From contig CP136534.1 of NCBI GenBank assembly GCA_051016205.1, positions 6,324,001 to 6,388,000 on the forward strand: a stretch of 64,000 nt of DNA, read 5' to 3'. The notes below the pieces were generated by a model. It had not been told where the DNA came from. It did no database searches and saw nothing but the letters and a program-made list of their open reading frames with translations. The position numbers and the translations under genes were made by a program. Source of the stretch: Acuticoccus sp051016205 (lineage in GTDB: Bacteria; Pseudomonadota; Alphaproteobacteria; Rhizobiales; Amorphaceae). Every line of letters starts with the position of its first letter. The stretch's first letter is position 1. This document shows positions 1 to 6,140 of the stretch, piece by piece.

Positions 1-584
1 GCGGAATCCGATGCCGCCCAGCATTCGGCGAACATCCGCTTCAGCGCCTTCGCGTCCTGACCGACGCGTCGCGCCTGTTGCCACTCTTCCCGACTGAAGG
101 TGGCAGGGTCACGCTCAGAGGGATCGCGCATCCCGTCCGGCAGACGCCAGCCGTGATCGAGGAACAGCTGCTTTGAGACATCGAGCAGCTTGAGTTTGTA
201 GTAAGGCAGGTTGATCGCGGTCATCGTCTCAGGATCAATGCGCGACCACACGGCATGCGCGTGCCGCCGTCCCTGCTTCTCATGGATGACCAGGGCGCGC
301 GGCTGGCCTTCCAGGCCGAGCTTGCGTTCAATCCGCGCGGCGGCCTCTTCGAAATTGGAAATCTTGACGCTTGCCATCTCCGGCGGATTGAGGCTGACAG
401 AGAACAGAAACTGGCGGCACTGCGTCGCTTTCGAGATCGCCAGGGCTTCCTGCAACGCACCGGTCAATGAGCCGGAGGCAAAACCGCGCAGGTCATGGAC
501 CGTGACGTGGTCGTTTTCCTCTCTGTTCAGGAGGTGTTGCGCCAGTCTAAGCGCGCCGCCGCGTTGATTGCCTTTAAGGATCAT
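1..584 (-). CDS. Relaxase/mobilization nuclease, N-terminal part (runs off the left edge)
   Basis: Open reading frame from an ATG at 584 through to position 1 with no stop, about 194 codons visible. The protein starts MILKGNQRGGALRLAQHLL and carries the His-rich HAHAVW segment (around residue 110) typical of the VirD2/MobA relaxase family, which nicks DNA at oriT and stays bound to the 5' end. The upstream mobC gene overlaps its start by four bases (ATGA), as in mobilization operons. The C-terminal part lies outside the window, so whether the gene is intact is unknown. Family assignment rests on motif and context. Confidence 0.8.
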   Translation of the reverse strand, partial: MILKGNQRGGALRLAQHLLNREENDHVTVHDLRGFASGSLTGALQEALAISKATQCRQFLFSVSLNPPEMASVKISNFEEAAARIERKLGLEGQPRALVIHEKQGRRHAHAVWSRIDPETMTAINLPYYKLKLLDVSKQLFLDHGWRLPDGMRDPSERDPATFSREEWQQARRVGQDAKALKRMFAECWAASDS

Positions 585-1000
585 GGTGCACCCCCTTGCC
601 CAACACCGAGGGCTTGGAGGAGCCGCAAGCGGATCTCCCGCACCGCAGCACACGCTTCCTGAAGCTCAGCTTCAACTTCAGGCGAGACCGGCAACGCTCC
701 CATATGGGCGGCTTTGGCCAGCTGATTCAGATTATTGGCCAGGCGTGATGCGCCTAACGCCGCTAGCACCTTCGCGAGTGCAGCATGATCCTTGACCGGT
801 GTCCGGCCTCTTGTGCGGCGCGGCACCAGATCCCCGCCGAGCAGCTGCTCACGAATGAACGATCCCAGCGGCTGACCGCCTGCCGCTTTTTCCAGTCTGG
901 TCCGCTCCTCAACACTGAGGCGCAGGGAAAACGGGGCCGGTCTACGCGGCGGTTTGGTGGAACTTACTGATTTAGAACGGAAATCCTCGGAAATGCTCAT
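581..1000 (-). CDS. mobC: MobC-like plasmid mobilization relaxosome protein
   Basis: 139 residues. After a basic N-terminus it shows the RLSVEERTRLEKAA segment and the GxxLGSFIREQLL ribbon-helix-helix-like region, followed by LNQLAKAAHMG and a helical C-terminus, as in bacterial MobC proteins. MobC assists the relaxase at oriT by melting or bending DNA. It overlaps the relaxase start by four bases downstream and the small gene upstream by three bases, so the three are translationally coupled. No oriT could be assigned by eye. The size is normal for the family. Confidence 0.75.
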   Translation of the reverse strand: MSISEDFRSKSVSSTKPPRRPAPFSLRLSVEERTRLEKAAGGQPLGSFIREQLLGGDLVPRRTRGRTPVKDHAALAKVLAALGASRLANNLNQLAKAAHMGALPVSPEVEAELQEACAAVREIRLRLLQALGVGQGGAP

Positions 1001-1182
1001 GAGCGCACCTCCGCATCCCCTGTCGGGTTATCGTTCGAAACATCGACCAGCCGCTTGAAATCAATGCCCTCCAGGCACCGCTCCCACTCGGCGAGTTCAT
1101 TAAAAAGTTCGTCAAAGTCAGGGAAATCGTCATCTTCCGGGGCGCCAAAAGAGTTCGAGGTTTCTCCTCGAAGGCGCACCAT
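997..1182 (-). CDS. Small acidic protein of the mobilization operon, function unknown
   Basis: 61 residues from an ATG at 1182, preceded by a GGGAGA-type ribosome binding site. The frame stays open further upstream to 1506, but that extension is basic, low-complexity and not protein-like, so the short start is preferred. The centre is strongly acidic (PEDDDFPDFDELFNELAEW). The stop overlaps the mobC start in an ATGA junction, which supports real translation. I do not recognise the family. A small accessory relaxosome or regulatory protein would fit the position, but this is inference only. Confidence 0.45.
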   Translation of the reverse strand: MVRLRGETSNSFGAPEDDDFPDFDELFNELAEWERCLEGIDFKRLVDVSNDNPTGDAEVRS

Positions 1183-1424
1183 CCAGTCTCCCGCAGCTGG
1201 CCGCTTCCCGGCCTCCGGGGGCGACCTCCCCGCGGCAACGCTTTGCTGTTGCCCGAGGGTGGCGTTGGTGCGTTGACCTGTCGCCCTGAACCCGTTTTGG
1301 ATCGATAAGCCACTCAGATCCTGTCGGACCTCCTCGCTGACGTGGGCTCCGATCAGGTGATGTCCGAAGACACAACATCGCTGTCGTTCGACGACGTCAC
1401 TTCTGGCTGAGCGACCACCCTTCC

Positions 1425-1469
1425 AACGAACAAGGGCCACGCTGTTTGTCAGCGTGGCCCTTGTTCGTT
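1425..1469 (-). terminator. 20-bp perfect inverted repeat, probable terminator of the Ro/Y-RNA transcript
   Basis: Positions 1425-1444 and 1450-1469 are perfectly complementary over 20 bp around a 5-base loop (TTTGT). It lies about 25 bases beyond the 3' end of the last Y-RNA-like gene (Y RNA A). Neither strand has a clear T-run after the stem, so it may be a processing or 3'-end-stabilising hairpin rather than a classical intrinsic terminator, and it could act in both directions. Confidence 0.5.
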
Positions 1470-1493
1470 GTGGCCCCCGGCCCGGTGGAGGCA

Positions 1494-1628
1494 AAATCGG
1501 CGACAAGGATTTGGCGAAACACTCGGCTCTACCACTGAGCTACGCTGACGTTGCCGTCAGCGGCGGGGATCGAACCCGCGACCTGAGGAGTGACTGTCAT
1601 GTAGTTCCGCCGGCATTCGCCGAACGTC
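1494..1628 (-). ncRNA. Y RNA A: YrlA-like Y RNA with a permuted tRNA-like module
   Basis: Read on the minus strand, an outer stem (1617-1623 with 1497-1503) encloses the repeated Ro-side motif (1600-1618, and CTTG on the other strand). Inside is a tRNA in permuted order: anticodon-stem 3' strand (1588-1592), T arm (1563-1579, five-bp stem, TTCGATC loop), acceptor 3' strand (1556-1562), a GCAA tetraloop, acceptor 5' strand (1543-1549, perfect 7-bp match), TA at positions 8-9, D arm (1526-1540, GCTCAGTGGTAGAGC) and anticodon-stem 5' strand (1520-1524, 5-bp match). Known YrlA RNAs bind Ro through a stem and carry a tRNA-mimic module, which matches. This is the best-formed of the four RNAs downstream of the Ro gene. 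Confidence 0.85.
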
Positions 1629-1652
1629 GATGGCCGCAGGATCAGTCGTCGT

Positions 1653-1791
1653 ACGCGCTGGCGACAAGGGGAGAAGAAACGTCGGGGAGTCCCGCCCGTG
1701 CCAAAGGGCGCCTGCAAGGTGAGGAGTCGAACCTCACGGAGCATCCCCTTTCAGTTGGAGCATGGAGTTCCTTCAGCATTCGCCAGCGCGT
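1653..1791 (-). ncRNA. Y RNA B: Y-RNA-like gene with a T-arm-like hairpin
   Basis: A perfect 12-bp terminal stem joins 1780-1791 with 1653-1664 on the minus strand. Immediately inside are the variant Ro-side motif (1763-1781) and the CCTTG segment on the opposite strand, as in the other three RNAs. The interior has a T-arm-like hairpin (1719-1737, six-bp stem and TTCGACT loop) and a GC-rich hairpin near 1695-1712. No D arm is evident, so tRNA mimicry is partial. It sits between Y RNA C and Y RNA A and is probably cut from the same transcript. Confidence 0.7.
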
Positions 1792-1802
1792 TCGAACAAA
1801 GG

Positions 1803-1894
1803 CCATGAGGACAAGGTGTTGTGAGACAGAACCCCGGTTTGCACCGGAGTCCAGGCCGGATTTGCGGATGTAGTCCCACAGGCATTCCTCATGG
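1803..1894 (-). ncRNA. Y RNA C: short Y-RNA-like gene
   Basis: About 92 bases. A perfect 9-bp terminal stem joins 1886-1894 with 1803-1811 (minus strand). The Ro-side motif GGAATGCCTGTGGGACTACA occupies 1869-1888 and the pairing strand carries CTTG. The interior holds a hairpin (1832-1849, six bp with one G-U pair, loop TGCAAA) that resembles a degenerate T arm, and no D arm. It is the smallest member of the array and is separated from Y RNA D by only a few bases. Confidence 0.7.
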
Positions 1895-1897
1895 TGT

Positions 1898-2016
1898 TGC
1901 GAGCAAACGGCGGGGGACAAGTGTTTGCGAGACCGCCGCTCAACGAAGAGCGGACCGTAAGTTGACCTAAACAACGCGTGTAGTCCCGCAGGCATTCCCC
2001 CTGCCAGTTCTCGCAG
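1898..2016 (-). ncRNA. Y RNA D: Y-RNA-like gene next to the Ro gene
   Basis: The terminal stem pairs 2010-2014 with 1899-1903, then 1996-2005 with 1909-1917 with one bulged A. The Ro-side motif GGAATGCCTGCGGGACTACA is at 1979-1998, almost identical to that of Y RNA C, and the opposite strand carries CTTG. The interior module contains a six-bp hairpin with a TTCGTT loop. It lies about 30 bases beyond the Ro stop codon, so it should be co-transcribed with Ro unless it has its own promoter, which I cannot see. Confidence 0.7.
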
Positions 2017-2039
2017 GATGGGGGTCGAAACCCCCATCC
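2016..2039 (-). other. Intercistronic hairpin between the Ro stop codon and the Y RNA array
   Basis: A perfect 9-bp stem (2016-2024 with 2031-2039) with a six-base loop reading TTTCGA on the minus strand begins 9 bases after the Ro stop. The loop and stem look like a lone tRNA T arm. It may separate the mRNA from the RNAs by processing or protect the Ro mRNA 3' end. No T-run follows, so it is not an obvious terminator. Confidence 0.55.
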
Positions 2040-2048
2040 CTGTTTGCA

Positions 2049-3602
2049 TCAAAGCGCGATCTTCTCCACCTCGCCCAACCAGTGCTCAGGACCCATCCTG
2101 CCCCTTGCAAAGTCCGCGATCTGAGCGAACACGCCGTCGGAGAAGCCTCCGATGTTGAGGACGTCAGGCCGCTCAGCCACCTGGGTCGTCCCATAGGGGG
2201 CGATGTCGATAGCGATGAGCTTGGCGTGAGGGTTCCTCGCCCTCAGCTTTGCCCAACGCTGCGTCATCGCGGTCCCGCGGCCAGACTGGGCGTCCACCCA
2301 GGACTGGTTGTCCGACACGAAGATCACCACGTCGGGCGTCTTCCTATGGGCCAAGAGCCAGTCCAGCGGCGCCGAACAGTTGGTCCCGCCCCCACCCTGT
2401 GCCGCAAGTTTTTCGGCGTTGGTGAGGATGGTGTCGCGCGGGTCAAGCCGCATCTTGCACACCGTAAAGTCGAACGGCAGCACGATGGCCTCCGGGTTGC
2501 GCCGCATCACGGCGGCTGCCACGAGGGCGGCCACATCGATACACCGCACCTGCGACGTTGCCCCGCGACGATACCCTGTCACCGGCGACACCATGGAGCC
2601 CGACACGTCGGGACACACGGCAACCATGCCCTCGATCTGCGGCACGTTCGCAACCGCGATTTCCATCGCGTCGTGAAGCGCCTCGCCGATCGCCTGCGGC
2701 ATCTCGCGGTCGCTCGCCTTTGCCGCCATCATAAGCTGGTACGGGAAGGCCCGCGCCGCTTTGATGCGCTCCGGATTGCGCAAGACGGCCGCCACATGGG
2801 CCACCATCTCAGGCCGCTCGAACACCTCGTGCCGCAGGAACGTGTTGAGGTTCATGCGCAGCATTTGCCACGACCCGTTCCTTGCGATCTCCGCCCACTG
2901 ATCGGCCGACAGACCAAGCTGGGTCAGCATCTGAAACGGGACGTCGGGCACAGGCCCGTCGCCGCTCGTCTTGAATGCCATCCAGTGCCGGACCGCTTCG
3001 GGCAGAAGCGACACGTCACACGGCTTGCCGATGATCCAAGCATAGAGCGCCTCGCGCGCCGCCGAAGCGGGCTTGGGGTGCACCATCTTGATCACGTCGG
3101 CGAGCGAGGGATCATTGCCCACATTGGCGTTCAGGATCGCCCACTCGGACGCCCCGTTCAGCCAGTCGGCAATCATCGCCTTGGGCCGCGTGCCGAGGGA
3201 CTTGCGCCCCACCTGGCCCGAGCGCATCACCTGCACGAACGTGCGCAGCATCTTGCCGTTGTCCACCACACGGGGGAACGCGGCGCGAAACAGCACAGGG
3301 TCCACCGCGGACAGAACCGCCAAGAGCACGGCGGGCATATCCTTCATGTGGCCGTTCTGGCGGGCGTAAATGGCGATCTTGGCCAAAAGCGCCGGCTCCA
3401 CCTTGCGGGCGAGTTCGACGGTCCGGGCGACCTCCTCCCTCGGCGCGGTGTAGAACAACGGGCCGAAGGTACCGGTCATCGCCATTTGAATCAGCGCGTG
3501 CGCAGGTTCGTAAGCGTACGCGGGTGCAGCCTCTTTGTTGACGGCATTGGTGTCCGGCAACAGGCGACCGCGGACCGATGCGAATATCGTTTTGTTGGCC
3601 AT
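2049..3602 (-). CDS. rsr: Ro60/Rsr ortholog, TROVE-domain RNA-binding protein
   Basis: 517 residues. The N-terminal ~330 residues match the HEAT-repeat TROVE ring that binds Y RNAs and single-stranded ends of misfolded RNAs. The C-terminal ~185 residues are a von Willebrand A domain with the metal-site residues DVSGS (D332, S334, S336), T407 in GGGGTN and D431 in SDN. Bacterial Rsr with Y RNA works with exonucleases such as PNPase and in RNA decay after stress. The ATG at 3602 has a GGAGGG site about 12 bases upstream. Four Y-RNA-like genes follow on the same strand and rtcR diverges upstream, as in known rsr-yrl-rtc operons. The length is normal and all metal-site residues are present. Confidence 0.93.
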   Translation of the reverse strand: MANKTIFASVRGRLLPDTNAVNKEAAPAYAYEPAHALIQMAMTGTFGPLFYTAPREEVARTVELARKVEPALLAKIAIYARQNGHMKDMPAVLLAVLSAVDPVLFRAAFPRVVDNGKMLRTFVQVMRSGQVGRKSLGTRPKAMIADWLNGASEWAILNANVGNDPSLADVIKMVHPKPASAAREALYAWIIGKPCDVSLLPEAVRHWMAFKTSGDGPVPDVPFQMLTQLGLSADQWAEIARNGSWQMLRMNLNTFLRHEVFERPEMVAHVAAVLRNPERIKAARAFPYQLMMAAKASDREMPQAIGEALHDAMEIAVANVPQIEGMVAVCPDVSGSMVSPVTGYRRGATSQVRCIDVAALVAAAVMRRNPEAIVLPFDFTVCKMRLDPRDTILTNAEKLAAQGGGGTNCSAPLDWLLAHRKTPDVVIFVSDNQSWVDAQSGRGTAMTQRWAKLRARNPHAKLIAIDIAPYGTTQVAERPDVLNIGGFSDGVFAQIADFARGRMGPEHWLGEVEKIAL

Positions 3603-3780
3603 GGCCCCGTCCCTCCGTTCCTTTCGCGACGGAATATGAGGGAACGCGTGATACGATGAGAGGAGAATCTGCGCTCCGTCTAACTATCTGATTTTATTTA
3701 TATTATTCTATTTTACTTCCATCTAATGGCCAGATTTGATATCTAACTGTCGCTTGTTTTATCTATTTGGATCGCATGTG
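3603..3780. promoter_or_regulatory. AT-rich divergent control region between Ro and RtcR, with three direct repeats
   Basis: This intergenic region is far more AT-rich than its neighbours, especially 3680-3770. It has three copies of a TCTAAYKRYC-like motif at 3679-3689, 3721-3731 and 3741-3751 and an inverted repeat AGAT-TTGAT-ATCT at 3732-3744. Repeats like these could be activator sites for RtcR. I searched by eye for a sigma-54 promoter (GG-N10-GC, TGGCAC-type) reading into Ro and found none that fits well. Confidence 0.45.
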
Positions 3781-5349
3781 ATGATCAACGTGGTAATTGG
3801 CTTCCTCGGCACGCAGCTGGATGCGGGGCGGCGCGGGAGGTGGCGTCCGACCATCAGCCTTTGCGGGCACGCGCACTTTCCGGTCGGCCGGCTGGAGATC
3901 CTCCACGACGAGCGCCACAAAAGCCTCGCTCACAACGTGAAGCGGGATGTTGAACGGCACGATGAGGGCATCGAAGTGCTGTTGCAGCCGCTCAACCTCA
4001 CCGACCCGTGGGACTTCGAAGAGGTCTACGGCGCGCTGTTCGATTTTGCCCAAGGCTACGGCTTTGATGAGGAGCGCGAGCGCTACCATGTGCACCTCAC
4101 CACAGGCACACACGTGGCGCAGATCTGCTGGTTCCTGTTGACCGAGTCCCGCCACGTCCCGGCGCTGTTGCTGCAGACCGGCCCGCCGCGCACCGAAACG
4201 CCGGACGGCTCGCTCGACATCATCGACCTTGATCTCAGCCGCTACGATGCGCTGCAGCAGCGCTTCGAGCTTGTGAGCGAGACCTACAACGCGCTCCTGA
4301 AGGCCGGGATCAACACCCGCAACGCCGCCTTCAACGCCCTGGTGGACAGGATCGAACGCGTCGCCTCGGCAAGCGATGCGCCCCTCCTCCTCCTCGGCCC
4401 CACAGGCACAGGCAAGACAGAGCTTGCCGAGCGCATCTTTGAACTGAAGCGCCAGCAAAAGCGGCTGAAGGGCCGGTTCGTCCACATCAACTGCTCCACC
4501 ATGCGCGGCGAGCACGGGATGGCGATGCTCTTCGGCCAGCGCAAAGGCGCCCTCGGTGCCGGTGCCTCCGACCGTCGCGGCCTGATGCGCGAGGCCCATG
4601 GCGGGGTCCTGTTTCTGGATGAGATCGACGCGCTTGGCGCCGACGAGCAGGCGATGATCCTGGATGCCATCGAAAGCGGGCGCTTCCTACCGCTCGGCTC
4701 GGACCACCCCGTCACCAGCGACTTTCATCTGATTGCCGGCAGCAACCGCGACCTCGGCCGCCTGGTCTCTGACGGCGCCTTCCGCTCCGACCTTTATGCG
4801 CGGCTCAATCTGTGGACCTTCCGCCTGCCCGCCCTTGCCGAGCGGCGCGAGGACATTGAGCCCAACGTCGATTTCGAGCTGACGCGCGTTGGCACCATGA
4901 TCGGCACGCGCATGGGCTTCAACGCCGACGCCTCCCAGCGTTACCTCAGATTTGCCTGCGACCCCGCCACCCCGTGGCCAGGCAATTTCCGCGACCTCAG
5001 GGCCTCGGTGGAGCGGCTGTGCGTGCTCGCCCCCCGCGGCAGGATCACGCAGACGATGGTGGAGGAGGAGGTGAAAACCCTCCAATCCCAGTGGGCCGAG
5101 GCGACCATCGACGACGACACCAAGCTCCTCATCGAGGCCCTTGGCGAAGCCGCCCACGAGATCGACCCCTTCGACCGCGTGCAGCTTGCAACCGTCATCA
5201 GAACCTGCCGCACGTCCGCATCCCTCAGCGCGGCGGGGCGGGTGTTGTTTGCCGCCTCACGGGCCAAGAAGGCCAGCCGCAACGACGCCGACCGCCTGCG
5301 CAAATACCTTGCCCGCTTCGACCTCACCTTTGCCGACGTGGCGGGGTGA
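3781..5349 (+). CDS. rtcR: RtcR, CARF/AAA+ transcriptional regulator of RNA repair genes, with altered GAFTGA loop
   Basis: 522 residues from ATG 3781, chosen because it aligns with the start of E. coli RtcR (an in-frame start at 3736 would add 15 residues). Order: N-terminal CARF-like ligand domain (TTGTHVAQICWFLL around 100-113), AAA+ core with Walker A GPTGTGKT (about 206-213) and Walker B LFLDEID (about 277-283), and a C-terminal helix-turn-helix (SLSAAGRVLF...DADRLRKYL). E. coli RtcR responds to RNA fragments and activates sigma-54 transcription of rtcBA. Here the GAFTGA loop that touches sigma-54 reads GALGAG (256-261, bases 4546-4563), with no length change around it. Divergent from Ro. 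Confidence 0.92.
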   Translation: MINVVIGFLGTQLDAGRRGRWRPTISLCGHAHFPVGRLEILHDERHKSLAHNVKRDVERHDEGIEVLLQPLNLTDPWDFEEVYGALFDFAQGYGFDEERERYHVHLTTGTHVAQICWFLLTESRHVPALLLQTGPPRTETPDGSLDIIDLDLSRYDALQQRFELVSETYNALLKAGINTRNAAFNALVDRIERVASASDAPLLLLGPTGTGKTELAERIFELKRQQKRLKGRFVHINCSTMRGEHGMAMLFGQRKGALGAGASDRRGLMREAHGGVLFLDEIDALGADEQAMILDAIESGRFLPLGSDHPVTSDFHLIAGSNRDLGRLVSDGAFRSDLYARLNLWTFRLPALAERREDIEPNVDFELTRVGTMIGTRMGFNADASQRYLRFACDPATPWPGNFRDLRASVERLCVLAPRGRITQTMVEEEVKTLQSQWAEATIDDDTKLLIEALGEAAHEIDPFDRVQLATVIRTCRTSASLSAAGRVLFAASRAKKASRNDADRLRKYLARFDLTFADVAG

Positions 5350-5368
5350 CGCGCCAACGCCCCGGCGG

Positions 5369-5935
5369 CTACGTGCCGAGATACTGCGGCGGCACGGTGT
5401 CGGTCAGCCACACGCCATTGTCGGCGCGGAAAAAGGCGCGGCCAGCTTCATGCATCTGGCCCGCCGCGACCGTTAGCACCACCGGCTTGCCGTGGCGTTG
5501 GCCGACCTTGGTGGCAGTCTCCCTGTCCAACGAAAGGTGCACCTGCTGGCGGCGGCCTGACAGCAATCCCTCTTTCATGATCGCATCGATGTTGGCCTTG
5601 GCCGTGCCGTGGAACAGGACGTCCGGCGGCGCCAAGGCGGCGAGCCCCAGATCCACGGGGACGGAGTGACCCTGCGCGGCGCGGACCATCGCCCCATCCT
5701 CCGACAGGGTGAAGCGCTTCTTGTCGCTCCCTTCCACCACCGCCAAGAAGGTCTCCAGGCTCATCGGATGACCGTTCTTGTTGGCGCCCTGCAACAGGTC
5801 ATCCACGCGCACCCAACCGCCGGGGCCGAGCGACAGGCCCACCTTTCCAGGGTCGTGCCGCAACACGAGCGAGAGAAACTTGCTCGTGGTCACGTTTGGA
5901 TCTTGAGAACGGGCCGACGTGCCGCGCTTAGCCAT
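5369..5935 (-). CDS. kptA: RNA 2'-phosphotransferase KptA/Tpt1
   Basis: 188 residues, full length for the family. KptA/Tpt1 moves an RNA 2'-phosphate to NAD+, giving ADP-ribose 1'',2''-cyclic phosphate and nicotinamide. Family blocks are all visible: SKFLSLVLRHDP, GWVRVDDLL, the VRAAQGHS segment with the conserved Arg and His, LFHGT, the GRRQQVHLS block with the NAD-site Arg, VGQRHGKPVVL and NGVWLT. The gene ends 19 bases from the convergent rtcR stop and its 5' end faces the moxR operon. Bacterial KptA often has no known splicing substrate; here it sits in an RNA-repair neighbourhood, so acting on repaired or damaged RNA ends is a reasonable inference. Confidence 0.93.
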   Translation of the reverse strand: MAKRGTSARSQDPNVTTSKFLSLVLRHDPGKVGLSLGPGGWVRVDDLLQGANKNGHPMSLETFLAVVEGSDKKRFTLSEDGAMVRAAQGHSVPVDLGLAALAPPDVLFHGTAKANIDAIMKEGLLSGRRQQVHLSLDRETATKVGQRHGKPVVLTVAAGQMHEAGRAFFRADNGVWLTDTVPPQYLGT

Positions 5936-6140
5936 GGGAAATGAACTCCAAACAGTGCGGCTCAGTTAGCCCATTTCTGCGCCTGTGTCAGAGCCACATC
6001 ACACCTCTTCTGCCACACACGCGGCGCCCATCCTGCCCCAATGATGCAAGGTGTGACGGCGTGATGTTTTCAACCCACCCCACAGGCCCCACCTATGGCA
6101 CCCTGCCCGGTAGACCCGGTGCGACCAGAAGGAGCGAGAT

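Noticed and set aside
1309..1410. Plus-strand run of about 33 codons resembling a protein C-terminus (ATQILSDLLADVGSDQV...).
   Set aside because: It is preceded by an in-frame stop, has no start or ribosome binding site, and is too short to identify. It may be a gene remnant but cannot be supported.
1520..1592. D arm and T arm suggested a normal tRNA gene or a two-piece tmRNA.
   Set aside because: The arm order is permuted and the acceptor ends are joined by a tetraloop, so it is not a standard tRNA. A full canonical D stem and no tag reading frame rule out tmRNA.
2082..3659. Plus-strand open frame of 525 codons antisense to Ro60.
   Set aside because: It is His/Arg-rich and is the mirror of the Ro60 gene, which has clear domains and motifs.
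6093..6108. TGGCAC sequence before moxR as a sigma-54 promoter.
   Set aside because: The -24 part fits but the -12 dinucleotide is GG instead of GC, and the RtcR here lacks the GAFTGA loop.
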